This document shows positions 1 through 6,164 of a DNA stretch of 6,164 nt, piece by piece (the stretch's first letter is position 1; each line of letters starts with the position of its first letter). The stretch is from an uncultured Coriobacteriales bacterium (GTDB lineage: Bacteria; Actinomycetota; Coriobacteriia; Coriobacteriales; UMGS124). The stretch lies in contig CAKUKJ010000156.1 in the NCBI GenBank assembly GCA_934662525.1, forward strand, positions 1-6,164. Direction: 5' to 3'. The position numbers and the translations under genes were made by a program. Below the pieces are notes generated by a model, which saw only the letters and a list, made by a program, of their open reading frames with translations, ran no database searches and was not told the DNA's origin.

Positions 1-1263
1 CGTGCGATGGGTTCTCAGGCGTGCGTGCACCTCATCGACATGCGCCCCGGTGCGTCCACCTCTCCCGACTCCTTCGAGGCCGACGCCCTGGCCGCCTTCA
101 AAGAGGGCGATGGGGAATATTTCGGCGTCGCGGCCTGGCAGGGCGCCGTCTCCTATCGCTATGTGCAGGCATTCCCCGACCTCGCGGGCGCGGTGAGCGT
201 CGTAATCCCGCTTTCCAACTACACTCAGGCCCACTCCGACGCCGTCCTGCTCTTCATGGGGCTGTTCGTCATTTTGGCAATAGAGCTCGTCGCATGTATC
301 GTCGTCGCCCTCCACAAGCTTGTGAGCAGGCCTTTGGAGGAACTCTCTCGCGCGGCCGTTGAAGTCGGCGAGGGGGATTTTGGGGGAAAGCTCGGAAGCG
401 GCGTCGCCTTCGGCGAGGTCGCGCACCTGAAGGCCGACCTTGCGCTTATGGAGGCCCAGCTCAAGGAGTCGCACGACGAGCTGGAGTCGCGCGTGCGCGA
501 GCGCACCCATGAGCTTGAGCAGGCAAACGCCCGTCTCAAGGAGGAGGTCGAGTACAAGACGACGTTCCTGTCCACCATGAGCCATGAGCTGCGCACCCCG
601 CTTGCCAGCATCAGCGCCTATGCCGAGGTGGCGCTGCGCGAGGGCCGCATCACCGACGAACGCGACGTCAAGCTGCTCGAGGGCGTCAAACGCAATGCCA
701 AGACGCTCCTGCTCGCCATCAACAACACGCTTGACGCGGCGAGCATCGAGGCACATCGCTTTGCGCTCGACCCGGTCGAGACCGACCTGTACGACATCGT
801 GAACGCGGTCGACGCGGTCGCGGCCCCCATCGCCGCCGAGAAGTCCATCTCCTGGGAGCTCGAGGTGCCCGACGACCTCCCGATGGTCAAGGTAGATCCG
901 GGCGTCGTGCACAAGGTGGTCATGAACCTGGTGGGCAACGCCCTCAAGTTCTGCGGCGATCCCGGTCGCGTGCGCCTCTCGATACGGGTCGAGGCCCTGG
1001 ACCGGTCCGGCAAGGCCGAGCTGATCGTCAAGGTCGCCGACAACGGGATCGGCATTCCCGAGCGGGACCTCAAGGTCATCTTCGAGCGTTTCCGCCAAGC
1101 CGACCAATCCATCTCGCGCAAGTACGGCGGCTCGGGCCTGGGCCTGTCGCTTGTCAGGGAGCTTTGCGGGCTCATGGGCGGGCAGGTGCATGTGGAGAGC
1201 CGCGTCGGCGAGGGCAGCACGTTCACCGTCGAGGTTCCCGTCGAGGTTGTTTTAGAATACTAG
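1..1263 (+). CDS. Sensor histidine kinase, 5'-truncated by window edge
   Basis: Membrane sensor kinase that autophosphorylates a histidine and passes the phosphate to a response regulator, probably the one encoded next. The frame is open from base 1, so the N-terminus (presumably with a first membrane segment) is missing; the ATG at 7 is probably internal. Numbered from that ATG: an extracytoplasmic remnant at 1-77; one hydrophobic segment at about 79-103; a HAMP-like linker at about 104-158; a charged coiled coil at about 145-185; the HisKA H-box MSHELRTP with phospho-acceptor His193; the HATPase N-box with Asn307 and Asn311; G1 DNGIGIP at 345-351; F-box FERF at 359-362; G2 GGSGLGL at 374-380; and G3 GEGSTF at 401-406. 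All catalytic motifs are intact. The sensor remnant (SPDSFEADALAAF, then DLAGAVSVVIPL) resembles Tll0287-like/DUF3365 domains as I recall them, but has no CxxCH heme motif. The kinase call is very safe; the sensor-domain call is tentative and the stimulus is unknown. Confidence 0.95.
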   Translation, partial: RAMGSQACVHLIDMRPGASTSPDSFEADALAAFKEGDGEYFGVAAWQGAVSYRYVQAFPDLAGAVSVVIPLSNYTQAHSDAVLLFMGLFVILAIELVACIVVALHKLVSRPLEELSRAAVEVGEGDFGGKLGSGVAFGEVAHLKADLALMEAQLKESHDELESRVRERTHELEQANARLKEEVEYKTTFLSTMSHELRTPLASISAYAEVALREGRITDERDVKLLEGVKRNAKTLLLAINNTLDAASIEAHRFALDPVETDLYDIVNAVDAVAAPIAAEKSISWELEVPDDLPMVKVDPGVVHKVVMNLVGNALKFCGDPGRVRLSIRVEALDRSGKAELIVKVADNGIGIPERDLKVIFERFRQADQSISRKYGGSGLGLSLVRELCGLMGGQVHVESRVGEGSTFTVEVPVEVVLEY

Positions 1264-1274
1264 CAAGCCACATG

Positions 1275-1294
1275 GGCGTGCCTTCGGGCCCGCC
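1275..1294 (+). other. UUCG-capped hairpin between kinase and regulator
   Basis: GGCGTGCC and GGCCCGCC pair over 8 positions with one T-C mismatch, closing a C(TTCG)G tetraloop, a very stable RNA loop. No T-run follows, so it does not look like a Rho-independent terminator. It lies between the kinase stop and the regulator's ribosome binding site. It may protect mRNA ends or tune the ratio of the two proteins (inference). Confidence 0.5.
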
Positions 1295-1320
1295 TGACTG
1301 AGTAGATACGGGGGAGCGCC

Positions 1321-2016
1321 ATGAAGGTGATGCTTGTAGACGACGAGCCGGGTTTTCACGTCCTCGTGCAATCGGTGTGCGAGGGGGCCGGCCACGAGTT
1401 TCTCGGCGTGCAGGACTCGCGCCGGGCGATAGAGGCGTTCAAGGGGTTCTCCCCCGATGTCGTCCTGCTCGACATCATGATGCCCTACGTCGATGGCTAC
1501 CAGGTGTGCGAGCAAATTCGCGCGCTTGACGCCGACGTGCCGGTCGTGTTCCTGTCGGCCAAGGGGTCGGTTCCCGACAAGCGCGGGGCCTTTGCGCGCG
1601 GGGCCGACGACTACCTCGTGAAGCCCTTCGACGCCGAGGAGCTTCTCATGCGCCTCGACGCCCTGCAGCGTCGCTCGCAACGTGCCAAGGCACCCCTCGG
1701 GGCCCCGACGGGCGAGGCCCTGCGTGTGGGCGACTTCGAGTTCGACTCGGTGCGCCAGGCCCTCACGTTGGGAGGCGCGTCGGTGCAGCTCACGCCCAAG
1801 GAGTTCCAGATCCTCTACACGCTGGCGCTCAAGCCCGACACAGTCATGAGCAAGGAGGAGCTCATCGAGGCGGTCTGGGGCCGTGAGTACCTCGACGATG
1901 CCATCTCCATCGCCGTCTATGTGCGCAAGATCAGGGAGAAAATCGAGCAAAACCCCGCCAAGCCGCGCTATCTCAAGACGGCGTGGGGCATGGGCTACTC
2001 TTTCTCCATCAAATAA
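1321..2016 (+). CDS. OmpR/PhoB-family two-component response regulator
   Basis: Cytoplasmic transcription factor of 231 residues, the usual length for the OmpR family. The receiver domain (about 1-118) has the acidic pocket Asp7/Asp8, phospho-acceptor Asp51 in LLDIMMP, switch residue Ser79 and the conserved Lys101 in LVKPF. A linker at about 119-132 leads to a C-terminal winged helix (about 133-230) with the family pattern LTPKEFQIL, the recognition-helix region near DDAISIAVYVRKIREKI, and a terminal GMGYSF hairpin. The ATG start is supported by GGGGAG at 1311-1316, four bases upstream. It begins 57 bp after the kinase stop on the same strand, so it is probably co-transcribed with it and is its partner. 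Target genes cannot be read from the window. No clear terminator follows the stop codon. Confidence 0.96.
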   Translation: MKVMLVDDEPGFHVLVQSVCEGAGHEFLGVQDSRRAIEAFKGFSPDVVLLDIMMPYVDGYQVCEQIRALDADVPVVFLSAKGSVPDKRGAFARGADDYLVKPFDAEELLMRLDALQRRSQRAKAPLGAPTGEALRVGDFEFDSVRQALTLGGASVQLTPKEFQILYTLALKPDTVMSKEELIEAVWGREYLDDAISIAVYVRKIREKIEQNPAKPRYLKTAWGMGYSFSIK

Positions 2017-2047
2017 GTGGCATTCTATCGAGTTCTAAAGTCTTTGA

Positions 2048-2075
2048 TTGTTCTGTGCGCATCTTCTGGTAGACT
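2048..2075 (+). promoter_or_regulatory. Candidate promoter for tRNA-Leu (and perhaps tig)
   Basis: A -35-like TTGTTC (2048-2053) lies 16 bp from a -10-like TAGACT (2070-2075), which is preceded by an extended -10 TG at 2067-2068. Transcription would start near 2082, a short leader before the tRNA 5' end at 2095. It sits in the only AT-richer stretch of this region. Each hexamer matches the consensus only partly, so this is a visual prediction. Confidence 0.5.
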
Positions 2076-2094
2076 ATCATGGTTTTTCGTCTAG

Positions 2095-2180
<86 letters not shown>

Positions 2181-2217
2181 TTCGTCAGTGCAATCGTGCA
2201 CCCGGATCTGATCAGTT

Positions 2218-2222
2218 GGAGG
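2218..2222 (+). promoter_or_regulatory. Shine-Dalgarno deciding the TTG start of tig
   Basis: GGAGG, continuing as GGAGGAA, lies four bases before TTG at 2227. No ATG or GTG with a comparable site is in frame nearby, and translation from TTG gives the expected trigger-factor N-terminus ([15 protein letters not shown]). Confidence 0.8.
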
Positions 2223-2226
2223 AACG

Positions 2227-3753
2227 TTGCAAACTTCGGCAGAGCGTCTTGAGAACAATGTGGTCGAGGTCAGCGTCACCGTTGACGCCAAGGCTGTGGA
2301 CAAGGCCATTGCCGACACGTACAAGGAGCTGGCCAAGAAGTATCGCTTCCCGGGCTTCCGCCCCGGCAAGGCCCCTCGTCCCGTGATCGACAACAACATC
2401 GGCAAGGATGCCGTCATGGGCCAGGCCACCGAGGCCGTCGTCAACGACGCCGCCCCGAAGGTGCTTGAGGCCGAGGACATCGTGCCCGTGGGCGACCCCA
2501 ACTTCACCGATGTCAAGCCGGTCGAGGGCGGCAAGGATTTCTCCTTCAAGGTGCGTTACACCGTGCGTCCCGAGCTCACCCTGACTTCCTATGAGCCCGT
2601 CGAGATCACGCTTCCCTCCGAGGAGGCCACCGAGGCCGAGATCACGGCCCAGATCGACACCTTCCGCGGCTACCTCGGCAAGTACGAGGACATCGAGGGC
2701 CGCCCCGTCGAGGCCGACGACTTCGTCTACATCAAGGTCAAGGGCGGCGAGAACATCGAGAAGATCAACTTCGAGAACCGTCTGTACCACCTCGGCCAGG
2801 GCCAGATGCCCGAGGGCTTCGACAAGGGCCTCATCGGCATGAACGTCGCCGAGACCAAGGAGATCGAGTTCGAGATTCCCCAGCAGGCCGAGGAGGGCAA
2901 GAACGCCCCCGAGCCCAAGGTCGCCAAGGCCGAGGTCACGGTCAACCGTCTCGTGCAGCACGTCCTGCCCGAGCTGACCGACGAGTTTGCTAAGAACAAC
3001 TTCGGCTTCGACGACGTCGAGGCCATGCGTGCCGCCATCGCCAAGGAAATCGGCCAGCAGAAGAAACAGGCGCTGCCGCAGATCAAGGAGAACCGCGTCA
3101 CCGGCAAGCTCGCCGAGCGCCTTGAGGGCGAGCCCACCCCTGCCTACACGCAGACCATCTTCCAGGAGCTTGGCCAGAACTTCCTGATGCAGCTCGGCAA
3201 CCAGGGCACGAACCTCGACAACTGGCTCGTTGCCAACGGCATCACGCAGAGCCAGTTCATGGCCGACCTGCAGCATCAGGCCAGCGACATCGCCCGCGAG
3301 TCCCTCGCCCTCGACGCCCTCGTGCGCGAGCAGGGTCTCGAGGCCACCGATGAGGATGTCGACGAGGAGTTCAAGAAGGCCGGCGTTCCCGATTGGGAGG
3401 CTTCCAAGGCCGAGTTCGAGGCCGACGGTCGCCTGCCTGCCATCCGTGTCTCCATTCGTCGCAACAAGGCCATCGATTGGCTGCTGAACTCCGCCGTCGT
3501 GACCATCTCCGACGAGCCCGAGCAGCCTGCTGAGGCCAAGGCCGAGGAGAAGCCTGCCGAGGAGGCCCCCAAGAAGAAGACCACGCGCAAGCGCACCACG
3601 AAGAAGGCTGCCGAGGAGGCGCCGGCTGCCGAGGGCGAGGCTGCTCCCGCCGAGGAGGCCCCCAAGAAGAAGACCACGCGCAAGCGCACCACGAAGAAGG
3701 CCGAGGAGGCCCCTTCCGAGGAGGCTCCCGCCGCTGAGGACAAGGCCGAGTAA
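2227..3753 (+). CDS. tig: Trigger factor, ribosome-bound chaperone and prolyl isomerase
   Basis: Binds the ribosome at the nascent-chain exit and shields and folds emerging chains. The ribosome-binding domain (about 1-120) carries the signature GFRPGKAP at 43-50, equivalent to GFRKGKVP in E. coli. The FKBP-type isomerase domain spans about 155-245 ([17 protein letters not shown] near 189-205). The helical C-terminal chaperone domain follows to about 428. At 508 residues it is longer than E. coli TF (432). The excess is an Ala/Glu/Pro/Lys-rich, apparently disordered tail from about 429. In it the block [18 protein letters not shown] occurs twice (444-461 and 475-492), ending in an acidic stretch. 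The start is TTG with a strong SD. The gene begins 46 bp after tRNA-Leu, with no terminator seen between, so read-through from the tRNA promoter is likely. It is followed by clpP and clpX. The family call is certain; the role of the tail is unknown. Confidence 0.98.
   Translation: MQTSAERLENNVVEVSVTVDAKAVDKAIADTYKELAKKYRFPGFRPGKAPRPVIDNNIGKDAVMGQATEAVVNDAAPKVLEAEDIVPVGDPNFTDVKPVEGGKDFSFKVRYTVRPELTLTSYEPVEITLPSEEATEAEITAQIDTFRGYLGKYEDIEGRPVEADDFVYIKVKGGENIEKINFENRLYHLGQGQMPEGFDKGLIGMNVAETKEIEFEIPQQAEEGKNAPEPKVAKAEVTVNRLVQHVLPELTDEFAKNNFGFDDVEAMRAAIAKEIGQQKKQALPQIKENRVTGKLAERLEGEPTPAYTQTIFQELGQNFLMQLGNQGTNLDNWLVANGITQSQFMADLQHQASDIARESLALDALVREQGLEATDEDVDEEFKKAGVPDWEASKAEFEADGRLPAIRVSIRRNKAIDWLLNSAVVTISDEPEQPAEAKAEEKPAEEAPKKKTTRKRTTKKAAEEAPAAEGEAAPAEEAPKKKTTRKRTTKKAEEAPSEEAPAAEDKAE
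3556..3608 (+). repeat. 53-bp direct repeat, copy 1, inside tig
   Basis: Identical base for base to 3649-3701, offset by 93 bp (31 codons, so the frame is kept). It encodes residues 444-461 of trigger factor, including the basic block [12 protein letters not shown]. Identity ends at both edges (T3555 against C3648; T3609 against C3702). Confidence 0.97.
3649..3701 (+). repeat. 53-bp direct repeat, copy 2, inside tig
   Basis: Second perfect copy, encoding residues 475-492. The copies are separated by 40 bp coding for a neutral-to-acidic Ala/Glu/Pro spacer. Wobble bases are also identical, which suggests recent duplication or ongoing homogenisation. Confidence 0.97.
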
Positions 3754-3779
3754 ACCTTTTCCTCATCTGGTCACACTCT

Positions 3780-3809
3780 AGGGAGAGGGCCTGTACGGGC
3801 CTTCTCCCT
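3780..3809 (+). other. 12-bp hairpin between tig and clpP
   Basis: AGGGAGAGGGCC (3780-3791) pairs with GGCCTTCTCCCT (3798-3809) around the six-base loop TGTACG; the only non-Watson-Crick pair is one G-T. Only TTACATG-like sequence follows, with no run of four or more T, so it is a weak terminator at best. It may partly terminate tig transcripts or mark a processing or stability point in a tig-clpP-clpX message. Confidence 0.7.
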
Positions 3810-3836
3810 TACATGTATCTTAGGCATCGATTATTC

Positions 3837-3842
3837 GGAGGT
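3837..3842 (+). promoter_or_regulatory. Shine-Dalgarno fixing the clpP start at 3849
   Basis: GGAGGT lies six bases before ATG 3849. An in-frame ATG at 3813 would add 12 residues ([12 protein letters not shown]), but it overlaps the hairpin's 3' flank, has no SD, and would place this strong site inside the coding region. The shorter start is preferred. Confidence 0.85.
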
Positions 3843-3848
3843 CCGCGG

Positions 3849-4484
3849 ATGGCTTTTTTGCAGACTCCTAGCTCGTCACTGGTTCCTTATGTCATAGAGC
3901 AGTCCCCGCGAGGCGAGCGCAGCTACGACATCTTCTCGCGCCTGCTCAACGACCGCATCGTCTTCTTGGGCGAGGAGGTCACCGACGTCAGCGCCAACCT
4001 CGTCGTTGCCCAGCTGCTGCACCTCGAGAGTCAGGACTCTGAGAAAGACATCTCGCTGTACATCAATTCCCCGGGCGGGTCGGTCACCGCTGGCCTCGCC
4101 ATTCTCGACACGATGAACTACATCAAGTGCGACGTGTCTACCATCTGCCTGGGCGAGTGCGCGTCCATGGGAGCCGTGCTGCTTTCTGCCGGCGCAAAGG
4201 GCAAGCGCTACTGCCTGCCCAATTCCATGGTGCTCATCCATCAGCCTTCCGGCGGCGCCAAGGGCCAGCAGACCGAGATTCAGATCGTCGCCGATTTCAT
4301 GCGCAAGACGCGCGACCGCCTGAACAAGATCCTTTCTGTCAACACCGGCCAGCCGCTTGACGTCATCGAGCGCGACACCGAGCGCGACAACTACATGACG
4401 GCCGAGGAGGCCATGGCCTACGGCCTGGTCGACAAGGTCATCGTCGATCGTTCCACCTTGGCGACCACGAACGGCGAGGCATAA
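3849..4484 (+). CDS. clpP: ATP-dependent Clp protease proteolytic subunit
   Basis: Serine peptidase that forms a double heptameric barrel and degrades proteins threaded in by ClpX or another Clp ATPase. The product is 211 residues, the usual size (E. coli 207). The catalytic triad is visible: Ser106 in GECASMGAV, His131 in LIHQPSGG and Asp180 in [18 protein letters not shown] at 71-78 is the glycine-rich strand of the substrate/oxyanion region. The first ~20 residues are a likely propeptide or axial-loop region ([18 protein letters not shown]); the processing site is not certain. The start at 3849 is set by a strong SD. clpX follows after 6 bp, so the two are almost certainly translated from one message. 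This is the only clpP in the window; many actinobacteria have a second copy, which cannot be judged here. No good promoter is seen between tig and clpP. Confidence 0.98.
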   Translation: MAFLQTPSSSLVPYVIEQSPRGERSYDIFSRLLNDRIVFLGEEVTDVSANLVVAQLLHLESQDSEKDISLYINSPGGSVTAGLAILDTMNYIKCDVSTICLGECASMGAVLLSAGAKGKRYCLPNSMVLIHQPSGGAKGQQTEIQIVADFMRKTRDRLNKILSVNTGQPLDVIERDTERDNYMTAEEAMAYGLVDKVIVDRSTLATTNGEA

Positions 4485-4490
4485 GACCGC

Positions 4491-5765
4491 ATGGACATGG
4501 AATTCATGAACCCCGGTGTGCACTGCTCGTTCTGCGGTCGTTCGCGCGATGAGGTGGACAAGCTCGTCTCCGGCCCCAGCGGCGTCTACATCTGCGACGA
4601 GTGCATCGAGGCCTGCGTGGAGATGCTGCACGAGCATGAGATGGGCGAGCAGCAAGACAACGGCATCGACCTCACGAACCTCCCCACTCCTCATGAGATC
4701 TTCGAGGAGCTCTCGCAGTACGTCATCGGTCAAGACGACGCCAAGCGCGCGATGAGCGTGGCGGTGTACAACCACTACCGCCGCATCGCCACCGGCCAGG
4801 AGCCCGACGACGGCGACGTCGAGCTGGCCAAGAGCAACATCCTCGTGCTGGGCCCCACCGGTACCGGCAAGACCCTGCTTGCGCAGACGCTTGCGCGCTT
4901 CCTGCGCGTTCCCTTCGCCATCGCCGACGCCACAAGCCTCACCGAGGCCGGCTACGTCGGCGAGGATGTCGAGAACATCCTGCTCAAGCTCATCACCGCC
5001 GCCGACGGCAACGTGGAAAAGGCGCAGCTCGGCATCATCTACATCGACGAGATAGACAAGATCGCCAAGAAGGCCGAGAACCTCTCCATCACCCGCGACG
5101 TCTCGGGCGAGGGCGTGCAGCAGGCGCTGCTCAAAATTCTTGAGGGCACCGTCGCAAGCGTCCCCCCGCAGGGCGGCCGCAAGCATCCCCAGCAGCAGCT
5201 CATCCCCATCGACACGACGAACATCCTGTTCATCCTCGGCGGCGCGTTCGTCGGCCTCGACCAAATCGTTGCCGAGCGCATCGGCAAGCGCGGCGTCGGC
5301 TTCAATTCCTCGCTTTCCGATAAGGCGAGCCAGAATTACGACGAGCTGATGAGCAAGGTTCTGCCTGAGGATTTGCACAAGTTCGGCATGATTCCCGAGT
5401 TTGTGGGCCGCGTCCCCGTCATCACGCAGACGCGAGGCCTCTCAGAGGAAGACCTCATCCCGATTCTCACGCAGCCCAAGAACGCCTTGGTCAAGCAGTA
5501 TCAGCGCATGTTTGCCATGGAGGGCTGCAAGCTCACATTTACCGAGGAGTCGCTGCACGCCATCGCCCATAAGGCAGTCGAGCAGAACACCGGCGCACGC
5601 GGCTTGCGCGCCATCTGCGAGAACGTCCTGCAGCAGACCATGTACGACCTGCCCAGCGAGCCCGACGTCGAAGAGGTCATCGTGACGCGGGACAGCGTCG
5701 AGGGAAGCGAGGCCCCCACGCTCGTCCGCGGCGCCAAACAGGCCGACCCGGCGCAGCTGGCTTAA
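4491..5765 (+). CDS. clpX: Clp protease ATP-binding subunit, AAA+ unfoldase
   Basis: Hexameric AAA+ unfoldase that recognises substrates, unfolds them using ATP and feeds ClpP. The product is 424 residues, as in E. coli. The N-terminal zinc-binding domain has Cys12, Cys15, Cys35 and Cys38 (CSFC and CDEC). Walker A GPTGTGKT is at 121-128; the GYVG pore-1 loop at 154-157; Walker B YIDE at 184-187; the RKH loop at 230-232; the ClpP-docking loop at about 268-271 reads GVGF instead of E. coli IGF; the arginine-finger region EFVGR is at 303-307; and sensor-2 GAR at 368-370. Three in-frame ATGs (4491, 4497, 4506) are possible. The first is used because GAGG at 4476-4479 precedes it, though spacing is long (11 bases); all keep the zinc domain. 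It sits 6 bp after clpP and is followed by a strong terminator, closing the operon. Confidence 0.98.
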   Translation: MDMEFMNPGVHCSFCGRSRDEVDKLVSGPSGVYICDECIEACVEMLHEHEMGEQQDNGIDLTNLPTPHEIFEELSQYVIGQDDAKRAMSVAVYNHYRRIATGQEPDDGDVELAKSNILVLGPTGTGKTLLAQTLARFLRVPFAIADATSLTEAGYVGEDVENILLKLITAADGNVEKAQLGIIYIDEIDKIAKKAENLSITRDVSGEGVQQALLKILEGTVASVPPQGGRKHPQQQLIPIDTTNILFILGGAFVGLDQIVAERIGKRGVGFNSSLSDKASQNYDELMSKVLPEDLHKFGMIPEFVGRVPVITQTRGLSEEDLIPILTQPKNALVKQYQRMFAMEGCKLTFTEESLHAIAHKAVEQNTGARGLRAICENVLQQTMYDLPSEPDVEEVIVTRDSVEGSEAPTLVRGAKQADPAQLA

Positions 5766-5779
5766 CGCAGCCGCCATCT

Positions 5780-5816
5780 ATGCCCGGGAGGCCATGCGCG
5801 CCCCCGGGCATTTTTT
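5780..5816 (+). terminator. Rho-independent terminator after clpX
   Basis: ATGCCCGGG (5780-5788) pairs perfectly with CCCGGGCAT (5803-5811); GGC/GCC inside (5790-5792 and 5800-5802) can extend the stem past a bulged A. Six T (5811-5816) follow directly. It begins 15 bp after the clpX stop and separates clpX from valS. Confidence 0.93.
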
Positions 5817-5863
5817 ATCCGTTCGACCAACAAAGCCCAAGATAGAGCATGTGACCCGGCGTT

Positions 5864-5869
5864 AAGGAG
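5864..5869 (+). promoter_or_regulatory. Shine-Dalgarno favouring a GTG start for valS
   Basis: AAGGAG lies five bases before GTG 5875 but fourteen before the in-frame ATG 5884, so GTG is the better start. No convincing promoter is seen between 5817 and 5863, although one should exist after the terminator. Confidence 0.7.
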
Positions 5870-5874
5870 CCATT

Positions 5875-6164
5875 GTGGAAGAGATGCCTAAGAATTACGA
5901 CCCGCAAGAGGTGGAGCCCCAGCTCATCGACATGTGGATGGAGGCCGGCGCCTACCGTCGCTCCAAGGGCGTGGGCGACTGCACAGTCACCATCCCGCCT
6001 CCCAACGTCACGGGCATGCTCCATATGGGCCACGCCCTCGACGACACCATTCAAGACACCATCATCCGCTACAATCGCATGAAGGGCGTCTCGTCGCGCT
6101 GGATTCTCGGCACCGACCATGCCGGCATCGCCACACAGACCAAGGTGGACAAGAAGCTCAAGTC
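5875..6164 (+). CDS. valS: Valyl-tRNA synthetase, N-terminal part (cut by window end)
   Basis: Class I aminoacyl-tRNA synthetase that charges tRNA-Val with valine in the cytoplasm. Only about 96 codons are present, of some 880-950 in the family; the frame is open at the window end. Visible features are the opening MPKNYDPQEVEPQLIDMW typical of ValS, the strand PPPNVTG at 41-47, the HIGH-type ATP motif HMGH at 50-53, and GTDHAGIATQ at 79-88, which separates ValS from IleS and LeuS. The GTG start gives MEEMPKNYDP; ATG 5884 would remove three residues. The gene follows the clpX terminator by about 58 bp, so it is probably its own unit. The leader is too short for a T-box riboswitch and no T-box sequence is seen. 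Confidence 0.96.
   Translation, partial: MEEMPKNYDPQEVEPQLIDMWMEAGAYRRSKGVGDCTVTIPPPNVTGMLHMGHALDDTIQDTIIRYNRMKGVSSRWILGTDHAGIATQTKVDKKLK

Noticed and set aside
7..9. ATG at 7 as the true start of the histidine kinase
   Set aside because: The frame is open upstream to base 1, there is no ribosome binding site in view, and the remaining sensor region lacks the first membrane segment expected of such kinases.
1252..1950. A 232-codon minus-strand open frame opposite the response regulator
   Set aside because: It is antisense to a gene with all receiver and winged-helix motifs intact, and has no recognisable domain or start signal.
2181..2226. Attachment site or integrated element beside the tRNA-Leu gene
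   Set aside because: tRNA 3' ends are common integration sites, but tig follows directly, no integrase is present and no second copy of the tRNA 3' end is seen in the window.
2212..3276. A 354-codon minus-strand open frame opposite tig
   Set aside because: Same cause: wobble G/C bias removes antisense stops. The translation is a Leu/Gly/Asp-rich shadow with no motif.
3754..3835. Possible clpP promoter (TATCTT-like -10 near 3816)
   Set aside because: No acceptable -35 at the right distance; the match would overlap the hairpin's 3' flank. Not strong enough to report.
3813..3848. Upstream ATG extending clpP by 12 residues
   Set aside because: It has no SD, the extra residues are not ClpP-like, and a strong SD at 3837-3842 serves ATG 3849.
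3876..5378. A 500-codon open frame on the minus strand across clpP and clpX
   Set aside because: It lies fully antisense to two textbook genes, and its Asp/Leu/Val/His-rich, low-complexity composition is the mirror of GC-biased codons. No domain or motif is seen.
5817..5863. Possible valS promoter (TTCGAC with GATAGA or TAGAGC)
   Set aside because: Spacing of 13-15 bp and poor hexamer matches; a promoter is expected here but I cannot place it.

Overview
The window is GC-rich with dense, co-directional (+ strand) genes, strong wobble-position G/C bias, a full-length CCA-encoding tRNA and the order tig-clpP-clpX-valS. This fits a high-GC Gram-positive bacterium. The trigger factor's Lys/Arg/Ala-rich tail and the HK-RR style point to class Coriobacteriia (Eggerthella/Slackia-like). 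That placement is inference from protein style, not from a database search.

Layout. Positions 1-1263 hold the 3' part of a membrane sensor histidine kinase; its N-terminus lies outside the window. After a 57-bp gap with a UUCG hairpin comes an OmpR-type response regulator (1321-2016), so the two look like a two-component operon. A short AT-richer gap carries a plausible promoter for a tRNA-Leu gene with anticodon UAG (2095-2180). Only 46 bp later, trigger factor (tig, 2227-3753) begins at a TTG codon. It ends in an unusual tail with two copies of a basic 18-residue block encoded by a perfect 53-bp direct repeat. A 12-bp hairpin (3780-3809) separates tig from clpP (3849-4484). clpX (4491-5765) follows clpP after 6 bp, and a strong intrinsic terminator (5780-5816) closes that unit. 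valS (5875 to the window end, partial) starts at GTG and has no room for a T-box leader.

How the genes work together. Trigger factor meets nascent chains at the ribosome exit. ClpX unfolds tagged or native substrates and feeds them to ClpP. This is a conserved protein-birth and protein-death cluster placed next to translation genes (tRNA-Leu, valS). The two-component pair upstream appears to be a separate regulatory unit of unknown stimulus. Its sensor domain resembles the Tll0287-like/DUF3365 family but seems to lack that family's heme-binding CxxCH segment.

Most of the window is conserved core genome. I see no mobile element, CRISPR array or clearly new system. The best leads are the trigger-factor tail, the apparently heme-less sensor and the probable tRNA-tig co-transcript.
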